A DNA stretch of 64,000 bases from Taudactylus pleione (Eukaryota > Chordata > Amphibia > Anura > Myobatrachidae): NCBI GenBank assembly GCA_031769625.1, contig JAUIMM010000566.1, positions 4,097,001 through 4,161,000 of the forward strand. Reading direction: 5' to 3'. The position numbers were made by a program, and so were the translations under genes. Shown piece by piece: positions 10,270 through 22,373 of the stretch (position 1 is the stretch's first letter; every line of letters starts with the position of its first letter). Under the pieces are notes generated by a model. The model did no database searches, was not told the DNA's origin, and worked only from the letters and a program-made list of their open reading frames with translations.

Positions 10270-10836
10270 CACATATATAGTCGTGTGGTATATTGAGACA
10301 GATCCCACCATGATAGGACATACTAGATCACATGACCATGCATTATTTCCCAACGACCGCACACCTGAGGGCTGATCTACATCTTACCATAATATGAAAC
10401 TCATCACAAAGCCACCACTGTATCACTCCACAAGTGTAAACAATAACATCTCTCACAGAGAAATTGCTCACAGAAATGCAGCACATCACTGCCTCACTCT
10501 GACAGGAATAAATATCACTGCCTCACTGAAATATACACTTGTTACAGAACAATTTCAAGAAATGTCAAAATTACTAAAGTCCTCACCAAAGATGGACTGG
10601 TACTTGAACAGGACTAACATGAACAGCCCTTCAGAATCCAGCACAGCAAATAGTGAATATACATGCCAGCCCTGACCCTGACGAAGAATTTCACACTTCC
10701 TGCCAGAACAATTCACTGTTTAACACTTTTTTTTTTTAAAGTAAACCACTCTTATTTACAGTAACCATTAATATTCAACTGGTTAAACAGCCTATTCTGA
10801 ATGTCCAACCATTTTATCCAGTTAAACACTTTTTCA
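10270..10836. other. Intergenic, nothing recognised
   Basis: No gene or element seen. The frame at 10394-10675 has ordinary composition but no motif and is flanked by no splice or start context that I can defend. Confidence 0.3.
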
Positions 10837-11310
10837 TCTATATAATAAGTGTGTGTGTGTTTGTCTGTCTGTTTGTCCTTTATGCACGCCAAGAGTTTTG
10901 TGCCTAGCTCCAAAAAATTGAGCATAGTCTAATTTGACCAGGGTTAGGTTTTTGGCTATGTTTGAAGTTCACCAAGGAAACAAAGGTCTATATGCTGCCC
11001 ACCAAGCAGGCCGTGGAGTCTCTGATTTAAAATTGTTGTTTAAGCAAGTTCACTCAGGATGTCTTCCAGTGCCTAAAACTGCACTGATCTGAAGGCACAG
11101 TCTGATATGTACCAGTGGGGGGCAGGCAGAGCTCCAATGAAAGTGCAGTGAGTCAGAGGGTCAACTGTCACACTGCACCTGCACTGACAGTTACTAATTT
11201 TCTCCAAGCACATTTCCATATGCCATGGTCTCCAATGTAAAAAATTAAGGCTGCATATGTACTTCAAGGTCCATTCTTGAACCCGGGCAATGCCAGGTTA
11301 TCTCAGCTAG
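10837..11310 (+). mobile_element. Non-autonomous Helitron
   Basis: The 5' end reads TCTATATAATAAGTGTGTG, the TC-plus-AT-rich start usual for Helitrons. The 3' end has a short GC hairpin (CCGGGCAATGCCAGG) followed closely by TATCTCAG and terminal CTAG. The element lies exactly between A (10836) and T (11311), the Helitron target preference, and makes no target duplication. There are no terminal inverted repeats. 474 bp with no Rep/helicase frame, so it is a cargo-less or deleted copy. Confidence 0.75.
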
Positions 11311-11623
11311 TTAAAAATAATTCAAATGAAACAGCATTTTTGAACTATAATTCAAATGCCATAGCAATATCTGAACTATTTTCTCCTCCAATTCTGGATC
11401 GTTCACCCTACATCATCTCCATGAAGAACTATTTAGTCACAACAGGGACCAATTTATAAGATAGATATACCACTCTCAGGTGTGCGGTCACGCTATGACA
11501 TATGCACGCCTTGGTTTGCTAAAAACACGCGGCCATGTCACAACGTACACCAAGGCATGCGTATATCAGTACATGACTGCACACACCCAAGAGTGGTATA
11601 CACTCACACACACACACTATATA
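11311..11623. other. Intergenic spacer with CA run
   Basis: Contains an inverted motif pair (ATACCACTCTCAGGTGTGCGGTCA near 11468 and TGACTGCACACACCCAAGAGTGGTAT near 11572) suggesting a small decayed MITE at about 11466-11600, then a CA run at 11603-11616 directly before the Tc1 element. Confidence 0.4.
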
Positions 11624-13251
11624 CAGTCAGGTCCATATATATTGGGACATTGACAACATTTTCAGATTTTGGCCTCTATTCACCACCACAATGGTTTTGA
11701 AATGAAACAAAAAAGATGTGATTTAACTGCAGACTTTCAGATTTAATTTGAGGGTAATTACATCCAAATCAGGTGAACGGTGTAGGAATTACAACGGTTT
11801 CTATATGTGCCTCCCACTTTTTAATGGGCCAAAAGTAATGGGACAAACTAAACAATCCTAAATCTAACATTCACTTTTTAATACTTTGTTGCAAATCCTT
11901 TGCAGGCAATCACAGCCTGAAGTCTGGAACGCATAGACATCACAAGACGCTGGGTTTCATCCCTGGTGATGCTCTGCCAGGCCTCTACTGCAAATGTCTT
12001 CAGTTCCTGCTTGTTCTTGGGGCATTTTCCCTTCAGTTTTGTCTTCATCAAGTGAAATGCATGCTCAATCGGATTCAGGTCAGGGAATTGACTTGGCCAT
12101 TGCATAACATTCCACTTTTTAGCCTTAAAAAACTCTTTGGTTGCTTTTGCAGTATGCTTCGGGTCATTGTCCATCTGCACTGTGAAGCGCCGTCCAATGA
12201 GTTCTGAAGCATTTGACTGAATATGAGCATATAATATTGCCCGAAACACTTCAGAATTCATTCTGCTGCTTTTGTCAGCAGTCACATCATCAATAAATAC
12301 AAGGGAACCAGTTCCATTGGCAGCCATACATGCCCACGCCATGACACTACCACCACCATGCTTCACTGATGAGGTGGTATGTTTTGGATCATGAGCAGTT
12401 CCTTTCCTTCTCTTCTCTTCCCATCACTCTGGTACAAGTTGTTCTTTGTCTCATCTGTCCATAGGATGTTGTTCCAGAACTGTAATGGCTTTTTTAGATG
12501 TTGTTTGGCAAACTGTAATCTGGTCTTCCTGTTTTTGTGGCTCACCAATGGTTTGCATCTTGTGGTGAACCATCTATATTCACTCTTGTGAACTCTTCTC
12601 TTCATTGTTGACTTTGACACATATACATCTACCTCCTGGAGAGTGTTCTTGATTTGGCCAACTGTCATGAAGGGGTTTTTCTTCACCAGAGAAATAATTC
12701 TTCTGTCATCCACCACAGTTGTTTTCCATGGTCTTCCGGGTCTTTTGGTGTTGCTGAGCTCTCCGATGCATTCTTTCTTTTTAAGAATGTTCCAAACAGT
12801 TGATTTGGCCACACCTAATGTTTTTGCTATCTCTCTGATGGGTTTGTTTTGATTTTCAGCCTAATGATGGCTTGCTTCACTGATAGTGACAGCTCTTTGG
12901 ATCTCATATTGAGAGTCAACAGCAACTGATTCCAAATGCAAATGTCACACCTAGAATCAACTCCAGACCTTTTACCTGCTTAATTGATAATGAAATAACG
13001 AGGGAATAGCCCACACCTGTCCATGAAATAGCTTTTGAGTTGATAGTCCCATTGCTTTTGGCCCCTTAAAATGTGGGAAGCACATATTGAAACTGTTGTA
13101 ATTCGTACACAGTTCACCCGATTTGGATGTAATTACCCTCAAGTCTGCAGTTAAAGCACATCTTGTTTGTTTCATTTCAAAACCATTGTGGTGGTGAATA
13201 GAGGCCAAAATCTGAAAATTCTGTCAATGTCCCAATATTTATGGACCTGAC

Positions 13252-13253
<2 letters not shown>
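11624..13253 (-). mobile_element. Tc1/mariner element, copy 1
   Basis: Long inverted repeats of about 200 bp start with CAGTCAGGTCCATATATATT on the left and end ATTTATGGACCTGACTG on the right. TA precedes the left end (11622-11623); on the right the element runs into a TG/TA microsatellite, so the second TA is unclear. The arms include ATTGGGACATTGACA, the TTTGGATGTAATTACCCTC block and an inner AAAGTAATGGGACAAACT motif, the long-repeat layout of vertebrate Tc1 elements. The element carries one transposase gene on the minus strand. A second, very similar copy is at 55017-56659. Confidence 0.9.
11878..12907 (-). pseudogene. Tc1-type transposase, frameshifted
   Basis: A DD34E transposase relic that would cut and paste the surrounding element in the nucleus. 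Reading the minus strand from the probable start at 12907 (MRSKEL), a paired helix-turn-helix region appears in pieces: the frame is broken near 12840, then GVAKSTVWNILKKKE and the GRPWKTT hook follow in the frame 12812-12363. The first catalytic Asp is in WTDETK. A second break near 12363 shifts into the frame 12366-11878, which holds KHGGGSVMAWACMA, the second Asp in VQMDNDPKHT and the final Glu in PDLNPIEHAF. The C-terminus FATKY is intact. About 340 codons is the normal family length. At least two frameshifts make it non-functional as read, although all three catalytic residues remain. Confidence 0.9.

Positions 13254-13320
<67 letters not shown>
13254..13320. repeat. TG/TA microsatellite
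   Basis: A (TG)n run passes into (TA)n, directly abutting the Tc1 right end. The element may have inserted into, or seeded, this simple repeat. Confidence 0.85.
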
Positions 13321-13323
<3 letters not shown>

Positions 13324-13929
13324 ACAAGGTGATCAGGTCAGAGCGCCTTGAAGTGCTAAAAGTGCATCAAATAAATACAGGTGACTGATATTTATCAGTT
13401 AAAAAATAAAATTATAGTTTAAAGTGCAAGATATAATATGACCAGAAATATATAAAAAGATATTTAATGTAAACACACATAAAACATAGATAAAGATACA
13501 ATAATAATGACAATGGACATGTACGCATCAATAATGAATAAAATAAATAAATAAAATGGAAATTTCAATAAAAGTGCATATGACTGGATATCTTATCTTA
13601 GTTCAAGTGTATAGGAAGATATAGTCAAGCAGGGTACAGGCTCCCTGACGACATGGGAAGCGATCGCTCGCCAAGGCATAAGCACACCCAATTTCTCTGT
13701 GCGAGCGCTCTGTGTATGCAGACACCCATTAGCGTATGTTGAGACGCCCACTAGCGCACGTGATCTCCAAGAAGTGTATTAAAACATTGGTACATCGAGC
13801 ACCATCGGAAGCTAATGCAGCCCTTGTGGTTGCCTTACCCTGCCGCAAGCACTGCGAGGACTACAGTGTAAAAAACACACATGTGACGTGTACTATGACG
13901 CTGGCTGTTAATTATGCACGCCTTAAAAT
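13321..13929. other. Intergenic, nothing recognised
   Basis: AT-rich with an (AATA)n stretch near 13537-13555. From about 13640 there is GC-rich repeat-like sequence (GCGATCGCTCGCC) that probably belongs to a decayed Harbinger-type element continuing to 14184. Confidence 0.3.
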
Positions 13930-14184
13930 CGGCATTAAAACACCAAGACACGCCTGCGTTCGCACCTCCACTCCCCCGTTATTAGTGCCCTGCCCCTGTT
14001 ACCACCCACAAACGGCCTCTCCTGTCACTCATTTCACTGGGCTGTCTTTGCTGGGCGAGCGAGCGGGCTGCGATTGCACAGAGTGGTTCGCGCACGCGCA
14101 GAACAAAGCGTGCGCATGCGTGTTCGCAAACCATTGGGCCACTTGCGAGCGCACAGCGCCAGTGAGTGGGTCTGAATCAGGCCC
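13930..14184 (+). repeat. Harbinger-type element, right part
   Basis: Ends GGGTCTGAATCAGGCCC, followed by TAA. It shares CACGCCTGCGTTCG, CCACTCCCCCGTT and CCTGTTACCACCCACAAACG with the copies at 230-483 and 28377-28614, but is more diverged. No matching left terminus was found, so the true start is undefined. Confidence 0.6.
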
Positions 14185-15640
14185 TAAGTACGCAAATCGA
14201 CCGATTGTTCATTACTGCGTGTGCGCGGCAATTGCACTGCGATTATGCACGGATAGGAATCCATCGCAGAATCCATACTGGCCGTAAGCATTTGGGGGTG
14301 GTGACGGGGGAGTGGTTGCAGAAACGCAGACGTGCCTGTCCGTTTGAGCGCCGTTGCATGGGCGTGCATAAATTAGCCACTACGATTGCATACGCATCTT
14401 GAGAGCTGTCTGCGTGCGACGAGACTTGCAATCTCTGCGACAGGTCAGACCTGCTGTAATTGTGCATGACGGCCCAATGTGCTTCGATGTTACTGATGTA
14501 TACGCAGGACTGCGAGGTATTACAGATGTGAGAAACCAGTATGTCGGCTCCTTTGCAGTGACAGGAGCTGGGTGCTGCAGTGTGACGTTCTCCTGCAGCA
14601 CCCGGCTCCTGTCATAGAAGAGAAGCCAACAGTGCAGACTGCCCCCGGAGGGATGTTATCGGAATCCCCAGCAAAGGCCACTTCCCTATATTTAGGCCAC
14701 ATCCCCTTTTCAGCCACGTGCTCCTACGGTGGACAGGGGGGTATGCAGAGTGTGCACCGGGTGTCACCAGACCCGGTGAGGTCTCTGCAACCAGGGCAGA
14801 TTAGTATTTCTACTCATGATCCTGACCATGCTGAACTGTTATTTGCATAAAACATTAGCCAAATCAGTGTGGAATGCCTTTATACGCTGATGCAATTCAT
14901 TAACACAAACTTCTCGATAGGCAGAATAGTTTCACTTCTTTAAATGTATGCATAATGGAGGTACGCATTTAGAATGTAGAAATCTTAACAACCTGAGAGG
15001 CAGGTGGGTAGTAGTTGCTTAGCAGTGCCATTTTCCACCTCTCAGGATTACATCATGACGTCACGTTTGGGGACCAGGAAGAAGAGCAGTGCCCGGGTGT
15101 CCTAAGGACGTTCCTGGTGGCTATGCAGACTGCATGCCGGAGTGTCTGTAAGAAGTTCCGGACATGCACCCAACAAATCAAATGTGAAAAAAACACTTGC
15201 ATACCCCTAGTTACAGCCCTGCTGGGAAGGGGCAGTGAAATGTAAGCCATATACAGTAAGGCCCGATGCATGGAAATATGAACACATAATGGTCGGGGCA
15301 ATGAGGCACATACACCTGAGAAAGCAGTATTTTTAGTTGGTGATCAGGGCAAGTGCAAATAGAGGAAGATGACAATGGTTGGTGGTAGTATAAAATGCTT
15401 GTGATTGTGTGTGAATGATTTGCTGCCACTGCTTGGTGCGCTCTTTGTCACTCGAGGATGGGTTATTTTTGTGAGCATGTTTAAAAGGAAATTGTTTTGA
15501 CTGCAGTTGTTTATGCTGCATTAGAGAAGTTGTAGTTTAATTGATACCTAAAAAGATTGCTCTTGTTACACATGAAATAAATGGTTTACAACATGGGGGC
15601 AAGTGGCACGTGTCTGTGACATGTGCCTAGGGCAAACCAG
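14185..15640. other. Intergenic with one strong hairpin
   Basis: No gene. A hairpin at 14559-14614 has arms TGACAGGAGCTGGGTGCTGCAG and its near complement ending GGCTCCTGTCA, separated by about 12 nt. Neighbouring CpG-rich sequence (14190-14480) looks like a decayed GC-rich MITE. The rest, including 15000-15540, shows no recognised element; several overlapping short frames there are non-specific. Confidence 0.35.
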
Positions 15641-15832
15641 ACGTATGTGCTACTGTTGCCGACCAGAACGCACATTGTGCTCCCCATATGGATGGAATTA
15701 GATTGTAAGCTCCTAGGTGCAGGGTCCTCCTCCCTAATGTTCTCACAGCCCTCTTCTCTAGCACTTCAATGACAGCCTTCACCTTCTTGTTACTTGTGCT
15801 CTGATTATGTTTTGGTTGTATTATAATGGGGA

Positions 15833-16404
15833 TTTAGTTATGAGACCGACGGCCACGATGCCGCCTGTCTAAATCCTGACGCTGAAGGTCCGACACGGAA
15901 TTTAAGATAGGCGGCAAAATACAGACGCTTATCTTAATCCCGACGCCGGAACACAGAAGGACGCCAGCCCGAGCGAGGTAAGTCCAGGGCGCCCTTAGCT
16001 GTTAGCAGTGGGGCGGAAGGGTTAGGTTCAGGTAGCATAGTGAGGTCAGCATTAGGTTTCGGGGGGGGGGAGGTTAGAGTTAGGCACACCTAGGGGAAAG
16101 GGTTAGGCAGCACTGGGGAGGGGGTTAGGCACTAAGGGGGGAGGGGGTTAGGCACTAAGGGGGGAGGGTTAGGTTTAGGCACGATGGGGGGAGACTTAGG
16201 TTTAGGCACTAACGGGGAGGGTTAGGGTGCAGGGTGGGGAGGGTTAGGCTAAAAGAATGGATGGTTAGGGGGAGAAGGGGGGGGGGGGGAGTACCAATGG
16301 AGGGTTAGGGGAGAAGGCTATCGGGATACCAACCATAGGGATGCCGCTGTTGGTATTTTGACAGGAGGCATCCCGACAGCCGGCTTTTCATACCGATTCC
16401 CATT
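15833..16404. mobile_element. Insertion with telomere-like minisatellite
   Basis: The ends GGGGATTTAGTTATGAGACCG and CGGCTTTTCATACCGATTCCC are imperfect inverted repeats. Inside, 16010-16320 is a G-rich minisatellite with units such as GTTAGGCACTAAGGGGGGAGGG. Inner segments pair too, for example ATGCCGCCTGTC and GACAGGAGGCAT. The target duplication is unclear. Confidence 0.5.
16010..16320. repeat. Telomere-like GGTTAGGGTTAGGCAC minisatellite
   Basis: Eight or more degenerate units of about 25-35 bp containing GGTTAGG or GGGTTAGGTTTAGGCAC next to long G runs. It is the reverse-orientation counterpart of the array at 3958-4142. Confidence 0.7.
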
Positions 16405-16737
16405 AATGTAATGTTCTGTGTATCCTGTACTGTCCTATTACTGACATATGTACGGCGCTGCGGACCACATGTGGCGCCTTATAAATAAAATGGAATAATA
16501 ATAATTATACAATCTTCATGCATGTTTGTTTAATAATAACAGTTTTGCTAAAAAGTCTTTATAATCCGTGTGTGTACATATTAGTCATAATCACTATTTT
16601 TCTTAAATACATCTTATCCTTGACCTTCAATGATCGTGGTATGACATCTTAATTTATATAGTCCTGCTTTGTTGCTATATAATCATGTGCCAATTTATAT
16701 TATATATATGTATATATATGTATATGTACTGTATATA

Positions 16738-17128
16738 CAGGGACATTTCTAGAGAGGAGGGGGCCTGTGTGCAGTCTCCGTCACGGGCCCCCTCCACCTG
16801 GCGGCCAGCAGCGCACTGAGCGGTGCGGGGCCAGCGCTGCACTTATTGACTCTGGGCACTAGAGTGTGCCCAGAGTCTATAGCGCATGTCCAGGTCACTG
16901 GGAAAATGGCCGTGGTGGCCATTTTCCCTGTACTGCGCATGACCAAACGACGGGAAAATGACCGTGGCGCCCATTTTCCAGCCATTTTTACAGGGCAGAC
17001 ACCGGCGCCGACGTGGGACTCTGGAGAGGTAAATATAATATGGGTGCAGGGTGTGCGGTGCGGGCCCCCCCTGGACCCAGGGGCCCATGTGCACCGAACT
17101 CCCTGCATCCATTAGAAATACGCCCCTG
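16738..17128. mobile_element. hAT-like element, perfect TGTATATA duplication
   Basis: Starts CAGGGACATTTCTAGAG and ends TAGAAATACGCCCCTG, imperfect inverted repeats. TGTATATA lies on both sides (16730-16737 and 17129-17136). The interior is GC-rich with hairpins: GACTCTGGGCACTAG / GTGCCCAGAGTC, and AATGGCCGTGGTGGCCATTTTCC. No transposase frame. Confidence 0.8.
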
Positions 17129-17136
17129 TGTATATA

Positions 17137-17799
17137 TATCCTAATCAAGACCGAAGGGATAACATAAATCTTTGCTTAAGGTATCAACCAAACTACTCTC
17201 AGACAAAATTATTACCTTGGTCTAATCACTGCCAGATGCAGGTCTGGCAATATGCTTTCTAACGCGGGTAGTTCTCTGTGCAGCGTTATTCATGCGATGT
17301 GCTGCGTGCACACTCAATGGCACAGAGATACACAATGATAACAATAACCCTGGCTTCCTTTCCCATGGTAGATAAGGCCGTATCCATAGGCTCTCTTTCC
17401 CAACCACTTCCTCTGCCTGACAGAAGACAAGAATGATTGCCATCCATTAACTAAACAAATGGGCTGTATGTGCATACCCAAAATATATCCCATTTGCTAG
17501 CTGCTCATACACCTGGCACTTCATTGTTGCTTGCCCTTTTCACATATTTGACAGATGTTCCTTGGTGCTAAATTAACTTGGAGGGAAAAGCAGTCAGATA
17601 GGAGATGACAAAAGATAGGGACTACAAGAGCTATGGGACCGTGGCATCCGTCACTGTGCCGTACAAGTCTTTAACGAACTTTCCTAAGCAGTAAAAACAA
17701 ACATCCAGACATAAATCACAGGTGTGAACCCGCTGTCACTAAGGTCACCGCACCATTCTAATAAAGCCGACCTTTAACGATCATACTTTTATTCTTTGT
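17137..17799. other. Intergenic, nothing recognised
   Basis: Unique-looking sequence with no gene or delimited repeat. Confidence 0.3.
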
Positions 17800-18115
17800 T
17801 TATATAGTGTAAACACATTTTACTGTACAATCAGGGAATGCCTGCAATTATTTACATCAGTCTCTGCACCAGTGGAGCTTACAATCTAAATTCACTGCCA
17901 CAGACATATAAACACACACAAGCACTATAGCTAATTTAGTCAGTGGCCAGTTAAACTACCTATATGTTTTAGGAGTGTGGATGGAAACTGGAGCAATGGG
18001 AGGAAATGCAATCATACATAGGCCGGAGAACATACAAACTACAAATAGTGTCCTGGGCGTAATCAAATCCAAGCCCCCAGAGCGTAACGCCACCAGGCCA
18101 CATGCAGCACAGTGA
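17800..18115 (-). repeat. Widespread vertebrate interspersed repeat fragment
   Basis: Landmarks CAGTGGAGCTTACAATCTAAATTC, GTGTGGATGGAAACTGGAG and GGAGAACATACAAACT match my knowledge of a very common repeat in fish and frog genomes. Shorter pieces of the same tail lie near 36150 and 50346. I cannot name the family with certainty. Confidence 0.5.
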
Positions 18116-19208
18116 CTTAGATCCTACATTAACCATAGGTATTCCCTTCAGATAAAGGACAGGGATTTCCAACTTTGTGGATCATCATGATTTCATTCCT
18201 AACTTGCACATCAATAAGGACCATTCTCCAAGACCCAAAGCACTCGCGTGATGTAGATGATCCCCATACTCGTACTGCAGACCTACGATGGAGAATAGCT
18301 GCAAGAATGATCAGAAGAAAAGGAGGCATCCTTAACACAGATGGAAATGACAGACTGCTCCTGATTGGATGATTGGGGTGGCCATTCAATCAACAGCAGC
18401 AGCAGCAGCAGTCAATTAAATGAATTAGTTGATTTGCTTCTCTCCATTTAGATCTCTATTGATTTAATTGCCTTTAAATGAAACGGAATCGAGTGTGTGT
18501 GTGGAGGGGGAGTGGGGGGGTTGATTGTTCCGATATTCCCACCATAAAGAATAAAATATTGATTCCACTAAATGTTTGGTCACAATCCATTGATATTTCT
18601 GGGCATGGGAAACACATTGATTCTTTTGTGCATCTTTACATTTGCGCCGTCATGTCACCTGACCTAACTGCCCAATCACCAGTCACTACTCCTGTCCTCT
18701 GTCTCTGTGTGTAAAGAAGGCATCTTTCGATTTGATGTCAGAACTAAGGCATTGATTGCTCTGACATAACATTGATCGATTCCCATTCCAAGCATGGCCT
18801 AATAGAGATCAGGAACCAAGGAATAATCTCAGAGGGACCATGGAGGGGGATGCACCAGAAAAGCTACATTTATATTTTAGATTATAAAGTATGAATTGGT
18901 CTCCTTTATTGTACATATGGTATATGGCAGTTCTATACCACGAACAATAAATAACAGGGAGATTGTGGAATATTCTGTTTGCTGGCAGTGAATGACTGAC
19001 ATACATAATAGTTAGAATAATAGATCGGAGCTAATCTCCCAATATTTTGCTTAGTACCAAGGAATAAAAGTGCTAGACATGGTTTTACACTATCCCTCTA
19101 TGCTATAAGCAAACATGGGGAATTGTATTTGTGGCCTCTTTGCTTCCTTTCCTTTGTATTTTCTGACTCTTCTAGACTTCTCCACACCCATAAAACTTGC
19201 TATTAGGC
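18116..19208. other. Intergenic with short CAG run
   Basis: No gene. A (CAG)5-6 run is at about 18397-18412, next to a TTGATTTAATTG-rich stretch. The short frames are non-specific. Confidence 0.3.
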
Positions 19209-19640
19209 CATACTTGCCTACTTTTGAAAATGACTTTGAGGGAGATTGTAGATGGCTGCAGAATGCGACGCGCCTTTGTGGGGGGCGTGGTCTGCTCCAC
19301 CCAAAGGGCGTGTCTAACTCCACCTATGGGCGTATATATTCCTATAAGCTGACGCCCTAGCTCCCCCACTGACATTAATACATCTCTACCCTGCCATATT
19401 GACATTAATAGATTCCCCCCCAGACGCACACATTCATTTATATGAATAGATTCACACACAGACAGTTTCACACACATCACATGAATAGATTCATACACAC
19501 AGTCACACACACACAGTCTCATACACAGTCACACACAGACAGTCTCAGCACATCCCATGAATAGATTCACACACACACACACACAGCCTCTCACAAACAG
19601 ACACCCAGTCTGTCACACACATCATATGAAGATTTCACCT

Positions 19641-19691
<51 letters not shown>

Positions 19692-20466
19692 TACATCACA
19701 TTAGTACACACACACATACATCACATTACTACACACACACACACACATCACATTACTACACACACATACATCACATTACTACACACACACATCACATTAC
19801 TACACACACACACATACATCACATTACTATACACACACATACATCACATTACTACACACATACATCACATTACTACACACACACACATCACATTACTACA
19901 CCCACACATACTGTACTACACACACACATACATCACATTACTACACACACATCACATTACTACACATACATCACATTACTACACCCACACATACATCACA
20001 TTACTACACACACACATACATCACATTACTACACCCACACATACATCACATTACTACACACACACATACATCACATTACTACACCCACACATACATCACA
20101 TTACTACACACACACATCACTACACACACATACATCACATTACTACACCCACACATACTGTACTACACATACATCAATTACTACACACACATACATCACA
20201 TTACTACACACACACATACATCACATTACTACACACACACATACATCACATTACTACACACACACACACATCACATTACTACACACACATACATCACATT
20301 ACTACACCCACACATACTGTACTACACATACATCAATTACTACACACACATACATCACATTACTACACACACACATACATCACATTACTACACACACACA
20401 TACATCACATTACTACACACACACACACACATCACATTACTACACCCACACATACATCACATTACT

Positions 20467-20497
<31 letters not shown>

Positions 20498-21913
20498 TCA
20501 CATTACTACACACACATCACATTACTACACACACATACATCACATTACTACACACACACACACATCACTACACACACATACATCACATTACTACACCCAC
20601 ACATACTGTACTACACATACATCAATTACTACACACACATACATCACATTACTACACACACACATACATCACATTACTACACACACATACATCACATTAC
20701 TACACACACACATCACATTACTACACACATCACATTACTACACCCACACATACATCACATTACTACACACACACACACACACACATACATCACATTACTA
20801 CACACACATCACATTACTACACACACATACATCACATTACGACACATACATCACATTACTACACACACATCACATTACTACACCCACACATACATCACAT
20901 TACTACACACACATCACATTACTACACACACATACATCACATTACTACACCCACACATACTGTACTACACATACATCAATTACTACACACACACATACAT
21001 CACTACACACACACATACATCACATTACTACACACACGCACATCACATTACTACACACATCACATTACTACACCCACACATACATCACATTACTACACAC
21101 ACATACATCACATTACTACACACACATACATCACATTACTACACATACATCACATTACTACACCCACACACATCACATTACTACACCCACACATACTGTA
21201 CATCACATTACTACACATACATCACATTACTACACCCACACATACTGTACATCACATTACTACACATACATCACATTACTACACCCACACATACATCACA
21301 TTACTACACACACACACACACATACATCACATTACTACACACACATACATCACATTACTACACACACATACATCACATTACTACACATACATCACATTAC
21401 TACACCCACACACATCACATTACTACACCCACACATACTGTACATCACATTACTACACCCACACATACAATTACACAGTAATAGATCTCCCTCCCTCCCC
21501 CACGGCACTGACATGAGTTATACATGTGGCAGGAGCTGCAGTGACCTCTAACACTCACAGTCTCAGGCAGCTCCTCTGTCTCTGTTTTCAGTGTCCTCCG
21601 GCGTCGGCTCCTCCCCCCTCTGTCATCACAGGCTGGCCAGGGAATGCTGGGAGCATCAGTCTGTGAGCAGGGGAAGGCGTGCCCAGGAGACCTCACAGCA
21701 GCCACACTCCTATCTCCCTGCACCCGGTGAGTGCGCCCCTGCGTCTTAAGCTTCGGGCCCCGCCCCCTTTACCTCCGGATTCGCGCATGCGCTGTCCAGA
21801 TTTTTAGACAGGGCAGAGGGAATGCGGGGGATTCAACCTACTTTACGGGGTAGCGGGAGCTCCCACCTGTATTCGGGAGACTCCCGCGAAAATCGGGAGG
21901 GTAGGCAACTCTG
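19209..21913. mobile_element. hAT-like element expanded by an internal minisatellite
   Basis: Left end CATACTTGCCTAC and right end GTAGGCAACTCTG are inverted repeats. TATTAGGC flanks both sides exactly (19201-19208 and 21914-21921), a hAT-type 8-bp duplication. Subterminal CTCCCGCGAAAATCGGGAG at the right resembles the relative at 4718-5095. That relative is under 400 bp; here about 2 kb of the 2705 bp is a CA-rich minisatellite (19440-21475). Between the array and the right end is a GC-rich segment with no transposase frame. Confidence 0.75.
19440..21475. repeat. CA-rich minisatellite, about 25-bp unit
   Basis: Tandem units of the form CATTACTACACACACACATACATCA, with variable CA length and recurring variants (ACACCCACACATACTGTACTACACATACATCAATTAC). 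A higher-order block of several units repeats at about 20080-20340 and 20570-20640. Because no unit contains a stop in one frame, a 664-codon open frame runs through it (19557-21551) reading almost only His, Thr, Tyr, Ile and Leu. That is a composition artefact and not a gene. Confidence 0.95.
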
Positions 21914-22059
21914 TATTAGGCTATATGATGCCCATCAAGTATTGTATTGTCAGACGATTCTGGGTAAGAGAAAGCAAACAATAAAATTGTCCTAAACGGT
22001 GAACTCTTAAAATCTTCATAATACCATCATAGAAAATGGGAGATAGACGTAAACTCGAT

Positions 22060-22373
22060 GTTTGATGATTGGCGCATGCGCAGGATCTGTACTACGCATA
22101 TGCCGGTGACATTTGGGGGCGGTGCTGCCTGGACTGCCAGAACACGCAGGAGTGCAGAGGCCACTGTGGGCGTCTTCCAATGCAGATTTACTGGCCCCGC
22201 AAGCGAGCAGGGGGTGGCTTAGGTTTACTCAATGGCCGATGCCGCAAACATCGCAACATTTGGTCGCGATGTTGACCCGATACTGCATCTTTGGATCTGA
22301 GATGCTGACAGGAGGCATCTTTGTCCTTCAGACGCCTCCAGTAGGCAAAAGCATCCATATCTGAATCAGGCCC
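22060..22373 (+). repeat. Harbinger-type element, right part
   Basis: Ends CATATCTGAATCAGGCCC and contains GC-rich sequence such as GGCGCATGCGCAGG and TTGGTCGCGATG that matches the style of the family. The left terminus is missing. Confidence 0.5.

Larger units (their letters stand above)
15700..16506 (+). repeat. LINE-type 3' tail interrupted by an insertion
   Basis: The left part starts GATTGTAAGCTCCTAGGTGCAGGG and the right part ends GGCGCCTTATAAATAAAATGG followed by (AAT)n. These are the two halves of the 3' tail common to frog L2/CR1-type LINEs. They are separated by a 570-bp insertion (about 15833-16404). Confidence 0.6.

Noticed and set aside
13254..13320. TG/TA repeat as a Z-DNA regulatory site
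   Set aside because: It abuts a Tc1 end and has no gene nearby; a simple microsatellite explains it.
19557..21551. A 664-codon open frame, the longest in the window
   Set aside because: It is the translation of a CA-rich minisatellite with only a handful of residue types. Stops are missing because of base composition; there is no start context, splice structure or non-repeat domain.
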